From Streptomyces zingiberis (lineage in GTDB: Bacteria; Actinomycetota; Actinomycetes; Streptomycetales; Streptomycetaceae): 64,000 bases of DNA. The DNA is taken from positions 1-64,000 of the forward strand of contig NZ_JAATEN010000028.1 of the NCBI RefSeq assembly GCF_012034935.1, in the 5' to 3' direction. The translations under genes and the position numbers were made by a program. Below are positions 8,751 to 17,047 of this stretch, in pieces. How positions within the stretch are numbered: position 1 is the stretch's first letter; every line of letters starts with the position of its first letter. The notes under the pieces are model-generated. The model ran no database searches and had not been told where the DNA came from. It was given only the letters and a program-made list of their open reading frames with translations.

Positions 8751-8919
8751 GGTGGTCACTCCCCTGGGTGTCGCGGGTGGACCGGTCGCCGCCGGGCGCG
8801 GCGGGCCGACCGGGATCCTCCGAGCGTACGCCCTCGCGGCCACGATCCGGACCGCTCGTCCGGGATCCGAGACCGGCCCGGGGGTGGGCCAGGGGGTGGG
8901 CCAGGGGCGCGCCGGGGCC

Positions 8920-9654
8920 TCAGGCCCCGGTGAGATGGCGCTGGAGCACCGGCGCGACCTGGGCGACGACCTCCTCGGCGTCCACGCCCGCCAGCGGCTC
9001 GACCTTGATCACATACCGCAGGACCGCCACCCCCAGCAGCTGCGCCACGGCGAGCTGGATCCGGAGTTCCGGCTCGGGCACGTCCAGGTCCCCCGCGACG
9101 CGCTCCAGCAGCCTGCGCGTGACGAAACCGCGGAGCAGGGCCGCCGCCGTCTCGTTGGTGAGCGCGGAGCGCATCAGGGCCAGCACCGGCGCGCGGGTGG
9201 CGGGGTTCTCCCAGACGCCGAGGAAGTGGCGGGCGAGCCGCTCACCCATGCCGTCCCGCCCCTGGGCCAGCAGGTCGGGCACGCGCATCACCGGCTCGAA
9301 GGGCTTCTCGATCGAGGTCTCGAAGACGCGTTCCTTGCTGCCGAAGTAGTGGTGCACCAGCGCCGGGTCCACCCCGGCCTTGCGGGCGACGCCGCGGATG
9401 GACGTGCGGTCGTAGCCGCGCTCGGCGAACTCCGCGCGGGCGGCCTCCAGGATGCGCTCGCGCGCCCCAGGGCCGTCCGGCGCGTCCCGGCGGGCGGGCC
9501 GGCCACGGCGGCGGGACGGTGTCCCGGACGGCACGGGCGGCGCGGGGGCCTCCTCGGAGGGCGGGACGGCGGTGCCGCCCCGGCCGGCCTCCGCCGCGAG
9601 GGGCGGACGCCGATCGGGGCCGCCGCCCGCCGCCGGTGGCGCCGGGTCCGTCAC
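8920..9654 (-). CDS. TetR-family transcriptional regulator
   Basis: The 244-residue protein has an N-terminal Pro/Ala-rich extension of about 65 residues, then a TetR DNA-binding domain with the helix-turn-helix IRGVARKAGVDPALVHHYFG, followed by an all-helical ligand domain. The GTG start at 9654 overlaps the stop codon of the upstream isomerase-like gene by four bases (9651-9654), so the two are coupled. The regulated genes and ligand are unknown; the coupled gene is an obvious candidate. Confidence 0.9.
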   Translation of the reverse strand: MTDPAPPAAGGGPDRRPPLAAEAGRGGTAVPPSEEAPAPPVPSGTPSRRRGRPARRDAPDGPGARERILEAARAEFAERGYDRTSIRGVARKAGVDPALVHHYFGSKERVFETSIEKPFEPVMRVPDLLAQGRDGMGERLARHFLGVWENPATRAPVLALMRSALTNETAAALLRGFVTRRLLERVAGDLDVPEPELRIQLAVAQLLGVAVLRYVIKVEPLAGVDAEEVVAQVAPVLQRHLTGA

Positions 9655-10502
9655 GACCGGGGCACCCGGGGCAGCCCCGGATACCCGCCGACCCGGGACG
9701 CCGTGGCCAGATGGCGCCGGGCGAAGGCCAGCGCCTCCGCGAGGTCGGCCTCCCGCTCGGCACCGGACACGGCGCGGCGGGTGTTGACCTCCACGACGAC
9801 ATGGCCGTCGAACCCGCTGGTCGTCAGCCGCCGCAGCAGTTCCCCGCACGGCTGGCTCCCCCGCCCCGGCACCAGGTGCTCGTCCTTGCCGGAGCCGCTG
9901 CCGTCGGCGAGGTGGACGTGGGCCAGCCGGTCCCCCATCCGGGTGACCATGTCGAGGGCGTCGTTGCGGGCGGTGGCGGTGTGCGAGAGGTCCACGGTGA
10001 AGTGGCGGTAGTCGTCCTTGGTGACGTCCCAGTCGGGGGCGTAGGCGAGCATCTCGCGGTCGCGGTAGCGCCAGGGGTACATGTTCTCCACGGCGAACCG
10101 GACGTCGGTCTCGTCCGCCATCCGCCACACGCCCTCGATGAACTCCCGCGCGTAGGCCCGCTGCCAGCGGAACGGCGGGTGGACGACGACGGCGGACGCC
10201 CCGAGCTTCTCGGCGGCGGCCCGGGCGCGCTGGAGCTTGGTCCACGGGTTGGTCGACCAGACCCGCTGGGTGATCAGCAGACAGGGCGCGTGCACGGCGA
10301 GCACGGGGACGCCGTGGTAGTCGGAGAGGCTGCGCAGCGACTCGATGTCCTGGCTGACCGGATCCGTCCACACCATGACCTCGACGCCGTCGTACCCCAG
10401 GCGTCCGGCGATCTCGAAGGCCGCCGCCGTCGACTCCGGGTAGACGGAGGCGGTGGACAGGGCGACCTTCACTTCCGGGGGACGTACCACTGGTTGAGCC
10501 AC
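9651..10502 (-). CDS. Sugar phosphate isomerase/epimerase-like TIM-barrel protein
   Basis: The 283-residue protein belongs to the xylose-isomerase-like/AP endonuclease family 2 superfamily. Probable metal ligands lie in FAVENMYPW, in TVDLSHTATA, in HVHLADG and in the late VVVEVNT strand. Substrate is not predictable; members include inositol and sugar epimerases as well as endonuclease IV. The GTG at 10502 has no ribosome-binding site, but TAGGCT sits exactly 6 nt upstream, so translation from a leaderless mRNA is likely. The TetR gene downstream overlaps by GTGA. Confidence 0.85.
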   Translation of the reverse strand: MAQPVVRPPEVKVALSTASVYPESTAAAFEIAGRLGYDGVEVMVWTDPVSQDIESLRSLSDYHGVPVLAVHAPCLLITQRVWSTNPWTKLQRARAAAEKLGASAVVVHPPFRWQRAYAREFIEGVWRMADETDVRFAVENMYPWRYRDREMLAYAPDWDVTKDDYRHFTVDLSHTATARNDALDMVTRMGDRLAHVHLADGSGSGKDEHLVPGRGSQPCGELLRRLTTSGFDGHVVVEVNTRRAVSGAEREADLAEALAFARRHLATASRVGGYPGLPRVPRS

Positions 10503-10508
10503 GGAGAC

Positions 10509-10514
10509 AGCCTA
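10509..10514 (-). promoter_or_regulatory. -10 hexamer TAGGCT, leaderless layout
   Basis: TAGGCT, 6 nt, then GTG at 10502 on the minus strand. Confidence 0.65.
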
Positions 10515-10689
10515 CGGCGTGTCCCACCGGGCCGACGGGGCCACCGGCGGGGGCGCGCCCGGGCGGCGGAGGGGGACGCCGCGCCCCGTTCTCGTGCGGC
10601 GGCGGACGACGGCGCAGGTGAGCGGGGTGCGCGGAGACGCGCCGGATGCGGGGCCGGCGCGGGTGCGGTGTTGGTCACACCGGGCGGCG

Positions 10690-10900
10690 GCCCGCCCCGG
10701 GCGGTGCGGTCGGTGCGGTCGGTGCGGTGCGGTCGGTGCGGTGCGGGCGGTGCGGTGCGGGCGGTGCGGTGCGGGCGGTGCCGCCCCGGGCGGTGCGGTG
10801 CGGTGCCGTCCGGGGCCCGGGCCACGGGGCACCGGCGCGGCGCCCGCGCGGTCCGCGCGGTCACCCGCCGGTACGGGCGGTCACCCGCCGGTACGGGCGG
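10690..10900. repeat. GGTGCG-rich low-complexity repeats and 20-bp duplication
   Basis: Between 10690 and 10815 the plus strand is almost entirely imperfect repeats of GGTGCGGT and GGTGCGGGC. At 10861-10900 a 20-bp unit beginning TCACCCGCCGG is perfectly duplicated; the second copy supplies the stop codon of the Ppx/GppA gene. The 378-bp gap 10503-10880 holds no gene. Confidence 0.75.
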
Positions 10901-11957
10901 GGTCCACCGGACCGCCGCCTCCCCCGGGGAGCCGGGCGCGATCCGGTCCGCCCGGCCCACCCCGTCCGCCCGGCCCACCCGGCCCGTGGCGCTCGTCCGG
11001 TATGTCCGCCGGGCCCTGGCGGTCCAGCCGCTGCGGGAGCTGGTCCAGCCGGCGCAGGATGACGCCCTCGCGCAGCGCCCAGGGGCAGATCTCCAGCTCG
11101 TCCACGCCGAACAGGTCCATCGCCGCCTCCGCGACCAGTGCCCCGGCCACCAGCTGCGGCGCCCGGCCCCGGGAGACACCGGGGAGCTCCGCGCGCTCCG
11201 CGGCCGTCATCCGCGTGAGCCGCGGCACCCACTCCTCCAGCGCGGCGCGGCTGAGCGACCGCTTGACGTACAGCCCGTCCGCGGAGCGCGCCGCGCCCGC
11301 GATCCGCGCCAGCCGCCGGAAGGTCTTGGACGTGCCGACCGCGTGGTCCGGCGCGCCCGACCGGCTGAACTCGCCGGCGACCCGGGCGATCTCCGCCCGC
11401 ACGTGGCGGCGGAGAGCGCGGACGTCCTCCGGGTCCGGCGGGTCACCGGGCAGCCGGGCCGCGGTGAGCCGGCCCGCGCCGAGCGGCAGCGACGCCGCCC
11501 CGTCCGGCTCCTCGTCGGTGCCGTGCGCCAGCTCCAGCGAGCCGCCGCCGATGTCCAGCACCAGCAGCCGCCCGGCCGACCAGCCGAACCACCGGCGGGC
11601 CGCCAGAAAGGTGAGCCTCGCCTCCTCCTCGCCGGAGAGCACGACCGGCCGCACCCCCGTCCCGGCGGCGAGCCGGGCCAGCACCTCGTCCGCGTTGGAC
11701 GCGTCACGGACCGCCGAGGTGGCGAACGGCAGCACCTCCTCCGCGCCCTTGTCCTCCGCCGCCCGGAGCGCCTCCCCGACCACGGCCACCAGCCGGTCCA
11801 TCCCCTGCTCGCCGATCGCGCCGCGCTCGTCGAGCAGTTCGGCCAGCCGCAGCTCCGCCTTGTGCGAGTGGGCGGGCAGCGGGCGGGCGCCGGGGTGGGC
11901 GTCCACCACCAGCAGATGCACCGTGTTGGAACCCACGTCGAGGACACCGAGTCTCAT
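10881..11957 (-). CDS. Ppx/GppA-type exopolyphosphatase/pppGpp phosphatase
   Basis: The 358-residue protein has the ASKHA-fold signatures of the family: LGVLDVGSNTVHLL at residues 3-16 (phosphate 1 loop), a phosphate 2 loop VLDIGGGSLELAHG, and the following GAGRLTAARL stretch. It is expected to hydrolyse inorganic polyphosphate or pppGpp in the cytoplasm; the sequence does not decide between them. The last 50 residues are a Gly/Pro-rich tail ending in a duplicated 20-bp repeat, probably a recent extension. ATG 11957 is supported by the catalytic loop starting at once. It is divergent from the Cys-rich gene at 12145. Confidence 0.9.
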   Translation of the reverse strand: MRLGVLDVGSNTVHLLVVDAHPGARPLPAHSHKAELRLAELLDERGAIGEQGMDRLVAVVGEALRAAEDKGAEEVLPFATSAVRDASNADEVLARLAAGTGVRPVVLSGEEEARLTFLAARRWFGWSAGRLLVLDIGGGSLELAHGTDEEPDGAASLPLGAGRLTAARLPGDPPDPEDVRALRRHVRAEIARVAGEFSRSGAPDHAVGTSKTFRRLARIAGAARSADGLYVKRSLSRAALEEWVPRLTRMTAAERAELPGVSRGRAPQLVAGALVAEAAMDLFGVDELEICPWALREGVILRRLDQLPQRLDRQGPADIPDERHGPGGPGGRGGPGGPDRARLPGGGGGPVDPARTGG

Positions 11958-12132
11958 GACCGGAACCGTCTCATACGGCGTCCGCGGCGCCTCAGCCGTC
12001 CGGCGGCGGACGGTGCGGACCGCCGCCGTTGACGGGGTTCCACGGCGGTTCACCGGGCTCGGCTGCCGTCCCGCCGGCCGCGTGCCCGGAGCGGCGGCGC
12101 AGGTGAGCGGCGGGTCCGCGGCCGGGGCGGCC

Positions 12133-12138
12133 TACGCT
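12133..12138 (+). promoter_or_regulatory. -10 hexamer TACGCT, leaderless layout
   Basis: TACGCT, then GGAGGG (6 nt), then GTG at 12145. The GGAGG is directly adjacent to the GTG and too close to act as a ribosome-binding site. Confidence 0.65.
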
Positions 12139-12144
12139 GGAGGG

Positions 12145-13191
12145 GTGTCGAAACAGAACGAGGCAAAGCCGGACGGAACGCGACCGGCGGGAGCGGCGCC
12201 GGACGCCGGTGACGGCGCGCCCCCGCGGCCCGGCCCGGCCCGCCCGGCCGCCGCCCCCGCCGCGGACGACGAGCGAGGGCTGGACTTCCCCCGGGCCTGG
12301 GTGGAGTTCACCGACCCCGAGGACGCCGAGCAGGTCTTCCGCTGCGACCTGACCTGGCTCACCTCCCGCTGGGGCTGCGTCTTCGGCAGCGGCTGCCAGG
12401 GCATCCGCGAGGGGCGGGCGGCGGACGGCTGCTGCACACTGGGCGCGCACTTCACCGACGAGGACGACGAGCGCCGCGTCGCCGGGCACGTGGCCCGGCT
12501 CACGCCCGGCCTCTGGCAGCACCACGCCGAGGGCACCGGCCGGCGCGGCTGGACCGAGCGGGACGAGGACGGCGCCCGCAAGACCCGGCGCTTCGGCGGC
12601 GCCTGCATCTTCCACAACGGCCCCGGCTTCCCCGGCGGGCACGGCTGCGCCCTGCACACCCTGGCCCTGCGGGAGGGGCGCGAGCCGCTGGAGACCAAGC
12701 CGGACGTGTGCTGGCAGCTCCCCATCCGGCGGACGTACGAGTGGATCGACCGGCCCGACGAGACCCGCTACCTCCAGGTCTCGATCGGCGAGTACGACCG
12801 GCGGGGCTGGGGCCCCGGCGGTCACGACCTGCACTGGTGGTGCACCTCGGCGGCCTCGGCGCACGGCGCGGGGGACCCGGTGTACATCTCCTACCGTCCG
12901 GAGCTGACCGAACTGATGGGCAAGGCCGCCTACGAGAAGCTGGCCGCCCTGTGCGCGGAGCGGCTGGCGTCGCCGCTGCTCCTGGCACCTCATCCGGCGG
13001 ACCCGGCGCCCGTGACACCTGGGACACCTGGGGCTGGGCCGGCCGGTGGGCCGGCACCGGTGCGGGCGGCGGATGCCCCTTCTGCCACTTCAACGGATGG
13101 GCGCCGGAACGCATCCGGCGGCGGGAACGAGGGCGCCACGGGCTCCACCGGGAACGCGGTGGTCCCGGCCCCGGCCGGGCCCGAGGCGTAA
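12145..13191 (+). CDS. Uncharacterised Cys-rich protein
   Basis: This 348-residue protein is not recognised as a characterised family. Residues about 45-285 form a conserved-looking domain with at least nine cysteines: FRCDLTW, WGCVFGSGCQG, DGCCTLGAHF, GGACIFHN, GCALH, DVCWQLP and WWCTSAASAH, plus several histidines. The spacing suggests metal or Fe-S binding. The N-terminal 40 and C-terminal 70 residues are Pro/Ala/Gly/Thr-rich. GTG 12145 is chosen because TACGCT lies 6 nt upstream (leaderless layout); an in-frame GTG at 12103 is an alternative. It is divergent from the Ppx/GppA gene. Confidence 0.75.
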   Translation: MSKQNEAKPDGTRPAGAAPDAGDGAPPRPGPARPAAAPAADDERGLDFPRAWVEFTDPEDAEQVFRCDLTWLTSRWGCVFGSGCQGIREGRAADGCCTLGAHFTDEDDERRVAGHVARLTPGLWQHHAEGTGRRGWTERDEDGARKTRRFGGACIFHNGPGFPGGHGCALHTLALREGREPLETKPDVCWQLPIRRTYEWIDRPDETRYLQVSIGEYDRRGWGPGGHDLHWWCTSAASAHGAGDPVYISYRPELTELMGKAAYEKLAALCAERLASPLLLAPHPADPAPVTPGTPGAGPAGGPAPVRAADAPSATSTDGRRNASGGGNEGATGSTGNAVVPAPAGPEA

Positions 13192-13267
13192 CGACCGGCG
13201 GGTCCGGCTCCGGTTCCGGCGGCGGACCCGGCCCTGGTTCCGGCAACGGACGATCGCGGTGCCCGGC

Positions 13268-13346
13268 GGTGCCCCGGCCGGCCTCCGGTGGCGCCCCGGC
13301 CCGGCCTCCGGTGGTGCCCCGGCCCGGCCTCCGCTGGCGCCCCGCC
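13268..13346. repeat. 23-bp tandem repeat
   Basis: About three and a half imperfect copies of a 23-bp unit containing GGCGCCCCGGCCCGGCCTCC lie in the short gap between the Cys-rich gene and the convergent sigma-like gene. Confidence 0.7.
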
Positions 13347-13363
13347 GGGCGCCGGGCGCCGGC

Positions 13364-14950
13364 TCAGTCCGCGGCGCCGTCCCCCTCCGGGGAGGTTTCC
13401 GCCGGAGGCTCCGTCGGCTCCTGCGCGGGCGGCGAGGGCTCGGGCGCGGGCGGCGGATCGACGGGGCCCGGGCCCGGCCCGTCACCGCCCGGCGTGGCGG
13501 AGCCGCCGTGGCCGGTCACGGTGACCGCCGTGGAGTACGGCTGGAAGACCACCCGCGCCGTCCACGCGCCGCGCGGCTGCCGCCCGCGATCGGTGGTCAC
13601 GGTGAGGGTGACCGGCCGGCCCGGGCGCAGCGTGCCGGAACGGGCGCTCAGCCGCAGCCACGCGGCCTCCGTGCGCGCCGACCACCGCGCGGGCGCGGAG
13701 CCGGAGAGGCTGAGCGTGATGACGGTGACCGCGCCGTCGCGCCGGCTGGTGACGGTCAGCCGGCCGTCGCCGCGCCCGGCCCGCCCGCCGTCCCGGGCGC
13801 CGTCGGACGGCCCGTCCGCACGGGAGTGGCCCTTCCCCGCTTCCCCTGATCCCCCCGGCTCCCCGGGCCCCCCGGAGTCGCCGGAGCCCTGCGGCGCCCC
13901 TTCGCCGCGCCGCCCGGTGCCGTCCGCCCCGGCTCCGTGCCCCGGGCCGCCCGCGCCGTCCCCCTGCCCGCCCCGCCCGCCGCCGTCGGTGGCGGAGACC
14001 GGACCCGCGTACCGGTCCTCGCCCGGTGGCGCGCTCCGGTACGCCGCCCAGAGCGCGAACACGGGCGCCGCCACCGCGGCGGCCACGACGGCCGCCGTCG
14101 CCGCCCGGCGGCGCAGGACACGCCGGCGGGCAGCGGGCCGGCCGGGGTCCAGCGGAAAACCGTCCCGGTCGTAGTGGGGCCGCGCGGCTCCCCGGGGGGC
14201 GGCGCGCAGGGCCGCGAGCATCGCGGCGTGCGCGGCCGCGCGAGGAGCGGGCAGCAGGGGGAGCGTGCCGGCCACGGTGGCTCCCGGCCCGGGGCCGGCG
14301 GCCGGTACCCGCTCGGCGGTACGCCGGCACGGGCCGCAGTCCTGGAGATGGCGGAGAAGCTCACGCCGCAGGTCACCGGCCATCAGCGCGCGGGGGTCCC
14401 CGGCCAGCCGGGAGACCGCGGGGCAGCCGCCGCGCTCGACGAGGGCCAGCGCGGCCCGGGTGCGCTCCACCTCCCGGGCCCCGGCCGTCAGCAGGCGCCG
14501 CGCCCGTTCCTCCGCCACACCGAGGACGGCGGCCACCTCCGGGGGCGTCAGCCGGTGGCGCACCGCGAGCTCCAGTGCCTCGCGCTGCTCGCGCGTGGTG
14601 CCCGCGGCCTCCGGCCAGACGAGGGCGTGGAGTTCGCGGCGGCGCCGGCCGGCGGTCTCCTCGGCGATCGGAGGGCCGGCGGGGTCCCCGGGGGAGGGCT
14701 CGGTGTCCCGCTCCGCGAGGTGGCGGAGGCAGGTCCAGCGGGCCAGGGCGTAGAGGCGGGCCCGGGCCCGGCCCCGCCCGGAGAGGAGGCGCGGGCCGCG
14801 CCGCTCGGCGTGCGCCAGGACCTCGCCGAGCACGGCCGTGGCCGCGTCGTGCTCGCAGGTGGCGGCCAGGCAGTACGTGAACAGCCCGTCCAGGTACGGC
14901 TCGTAGCGGGTGCCGGGGGCGGTGGGGGGTTCACGTGTGCTGCTCATCAC
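13364..14950 (-). CDS. Membrane-tethered sigma-like protein with BACON-like exterior
   Basis: The 528-residue protein joins several modules. Residues about 15-185 resemble a degenerate ECF sigma factor; the region 4-like helix-turn-helix is TPPEVAAVLGVAEERARRLL. An HLQDCGPC stretch near residue 220 resembles half of a zinc anti-sigma motif. One transmembrane helix follows near residues 280-300. The exterior has a disordered Gly-rich spacer (about 310-395), a beta-rich domain near 400-480 resembling BACON/Ig-like folds, and a Pro/Glu-rich tail. It would place a DNA-binding-like domain inside and a sensing or carbohydrate-binding domain outside. Whether it binds RNA polymerase is unknown. GTG 14950 (or ATG 14947) follows TACCGT by 6 nt. 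It is divergent from radA. Confidence 0.8.
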   Translation of the reverse strand: MMSSTREPPTAPGTRYEPYLDGLFTYCLAATCEHDAATAVLGEVLAHAERRGPRLLSGRGRARARLYALARWTCLRHLAERDTEPSPGDPAGPPIAEETAGRRRRELHALVWPEAAGTTREQREALELAVRHRLTPPEVAAVLGVAEERARRLLTAGAREVERTRAALALVERGGCPAVSRLAGDPRALMAGDLRRELLRHLQDCGPCRRTAERVPAAGPGPGATVAGTLPLLPAPRAAAHAAMLAALRAAPRGAARPHYDRDGFPLDPGRPAARRRVLRRRAATAAVVAAAVAAPVFALWAAYRSAPPGEDRYAGPVSATDGGGRGGQGDGAGGPGHGAGADGTGRRGEGAPQGSGDSGGPGEPGGSGEAGKGHSRADGPSDGARDGGRAGRGDGRLTVTSRRDGAVTVITLSLSGSAPARWSARTEAAWLRLSARSGTLRPGRPVTLTVTTDRGRQPRGAWTARVVFQPYSTAVTVTGHGGSATPGGDGPGPGPVDPPPAPEPSPPAQEPTEPPAETSPEGDGAAD

Positions 14951-14956
14951 CCGGCG

Positions 14957-14962
14957 ACGGTA
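14957..14962 (-). promoter_or_regulatory. -10 hexamer TACCGT, leaderless layout
   Basis: TACCGT, 6 nt, then GTG at 14950 (minus strand), followed directly by an ATG. Confidence 0.6.
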
Positions 14963-15217
14963 GGCGGCCCCGGCCCGCCGCTCACGCCGGTACGGGCCAA
15001 TTCATTCCTACGGGTGACATGGCTTGCCGGCGAAGAGGGAAGGGGGACGCGGTCGGCGGGCACGGGGGCGGGCGGGCTTCCTCCCGCCGCGCCGGCCCGG
15101 GCCAGGCTCCCTCCCGCCGCGCCGCCCGGGCCGGCTCCCTCCCGCCGCGCCGCCCGGGCGGGGCCCGGCCCGCGCCGCCCCGGGTGGCCCCCCGCGCCCC
15201 GTGTCGGCGCCCGGCGC

Positions 15218-15223
15218 TAGCGT
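15218..15223 (+). promoter_or_regulatory. -10 hexamer TAGCGT of radA, leaderless layout
   Basis: TAGCGT, 6 nt, then ATG at 15230; no ribosome-binding site lies between. Confidence 0.7.
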
Positions 15224-15229
15224 TGCGGC

Positions 15230-16783
15230 ATGGCTTCCCGTACCCGCGCGTCCGCCAAGGAGCGGCCCTCGTACCGCTGTACCGAGTGCGGCTGGACGAC
15301 CGCCAAGTGGCTCGGCCGCTGCCCCGAGTGCCAGACCTGGGGCACCGTCGAGGAGACCGGCGGCGCGCCCGCCGTGCGGACGACGGCGCCGGGCCGGGTG
15401 TCGGCGGCGGCGCTCCCCATCGCCCAGGTCGACGGCCGGCGGGCGACGGCGCGGGTCACCGGCGTCCCCGAGCTGGACCGGGTGCTGGGCGGCGGCCTGG
15501 TGCCGGGCGCCGTCGTCCTGCTGGCCGGCGAGCCGGGGGTGGGCAAGTCGACGCTCCTGCTGGACGTCGCCGCCAAGGCGGCCACGGAGCAGGAACGCAC
15601 GCTGTACGTCACGGGTGAGGAGTCGGCGAGCCAGGTGCGGCTGCGCGCGGACCGGATCGGGGCCCTCTCCGACCACCTCTACCTGGCGGCGGAGACGGAT
15701 CTGTCGGCGGTGCTCGGCCATCTCGACTCCGTGAAGCCGTCGCTGCTGGTGCTGGACTCGGTGCAGACGGTGGCGTCTCCGGAGATCGACGGCGCGCCCG
15801 GCGGCATGGCCCAGGTCCGTGAGGTGGCGGGGGCGCTGATCCGGGCCTCCAAGGAGCGCGGGATGGCCACGCTGCTGGTGGGCCATGTCACCAAGGACGG
15901 CGCGATCGCGGGCCCCCGGCTGCTGGAGCATCTCGTGGACGTGGTGCTCCAGTTCGAGGGCGACCGGCATGCCCGGCTGCGGCTGGTCCGCGGCGTGAAG
16001 AACCGCTACGGCACCACCGACGAGGTGGGCTGCTTCGAACTGCACGACGAGGGCATCACCGGCCTCGCCGACCCTTCCGGCCTCTTCCTCACCCGGCGTG
16101 ACGAGCCGGTGCCGGGGACCTGTCTGACCGTCGCGCTGGAGGGGCGGCGGCCGCTGGTGGCCGAGGTCCAGGCGCTCACCGTCGACTCCCAGATCCCCTC
16201 GCCCCGGCGGACCACCTCGGGGCTGGAGACCTCGCGGGTGTCGATGGTGCTGGCGGTGCTGGAGCAGCGGGGCAAGATCGCGCAGCTCGGCAAGCGGGAC
16301 ATCTACAGCGCCACGGTGGGCGGGGTGAGGCTCACCGAGCCGGCGGCGGATCTGGCGGTGGCGCTGGCGCTGGCGAGCGCCGCCAGCGACACGCCGCTGC
16401 CGAAGAACCTGGTGGCCATCGGCGAGGTCGGGCTCGCCGGCGAGGTACGGCGGGTCACGGGGGTGCAGCGCCGGCTGTCGGAGGCCGCCCGGCTGGGCTT
16501 CACACACGCGCTGGTGCCGGTGGACCCGGGCAAGGTGCCGGCGGGGATGCGGGTCACGGAGGTCGCGGACATGGGCGAGGCGCTGCGGGTGCTGCCGCGC
16601 GGCGGCCCGCGCCGGAAGCGCGCGGACGGTGGGGACGGCGGGGACGGAGGCACCGCCGCCGGGAGGAGGGGCGGCCGGAGCGGCGGGGCCGGAGCCCGGG
16701 CCGCGGCGGCCGGAGCGGACCCGGCGGGGGCGGGCGCCGGGGAGAGCGGTGGCTCCCCGCTCTCCGGGGGCGCCGCCGGCTGA
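15230..16783 (+). CDS. radA: DNA repair protein RadA/Sms
   Basis: The 517-residue branch-migration ATPase acts in recombinational repair. An N-terminal zinc finger has paired cysteines (YRCTECGW and GRCPECQTW). The RecA-like core has Walker A GEPGVGKST and the RadA-specific motif KNRYGTTDE. The C-terminal half is Lon-protease-like (VAIGEVGLAGEVRRV). The last 60 residues are a Gly/Arg/Ala-rich tail absent from short homologues. The ATG is preceded by TAGCGT at 6 nt. disA follows on the same strand after 264 bp, an order shared by many Gram-positive genomes and in line with the known RadA-DisA functional link. Confidence 0.95.
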   Translation: MASRTRASAKERPSYRCTECGWTTAKWLGRCPECQTWGTVEETGGAPAVRTTAPGRVSAAALPIAQVDGRRATARVTGVPELDRVLGGGLVPGAVVLLAGEPGVGKSTLLLDVAAKAATEQERTLYVTGEESASQVRLRADRIGALSDHLYLAAETDLSAVLGHLDSVKPSLLVLDSVQTVASPEIDGAPGGMAQVREVAGALIRASKERGMATLLVGHVTKDGAIAGPRLLEHLVDVVLQFEGDRHARLRLVRGVKNRYGTTDEVGCFELHDEGITGLADPSGLFLTRRDEPVPGTCLTVALEGRRPLVAEVQALTVDSQIPSPRRTTSGLETSRVSMVLAVLEQRGKIAQLGKRDIYSATVGGVRLTEPAADLAVALALASAASDTPLPKNLVAIGEVGLAGEVRRVTGVQRRLSEAARLGFTHALVPVDPGKVPAGMRVTEVADMGEALRVLPRGGPRRKRADGGDGGDGGTAAGRRGGRSGGAGARAAAAGADPAGAGAGESGGSPLSGGAAG

Positions 16784-16979
16784 TCGCCGTACTGCCCGGC
16801 ACCGCCCGGCAGCCGCCGGGGGGCCGTCCTGCGAGCCGCCGGGGGCCGGACCGGCGGGCGTCCGGACGGGGTGCCCGGCCGTCGCCTCGCCGGGGCTCAC
16901 GGCGTGCGCCCCGGCGCACGCGGGCGGCGCCCGCACGCTCCGCACGGGAGACGCACCACACAAGTCGTCCGGCCGCCGG

Positions 16980-16985
16980 TAGACT
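16980..16985 (+). promoter_or_regulatory. -10 hexamer TAGACT of disA
   Basis: TAGACT lies 62 nt before the disA GTG, predicting a start near 16992 and a leader of about 55 nt with GGAGGAG. No clear -35 is seen. Confidence 0.5.
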
Positions 16986-17047
16986 TTGCCCTGGTCTCGC
17001 CCGTACATACGCACCCGGGCCCCGAATTCCGCGACCGGAGGAGTGCA

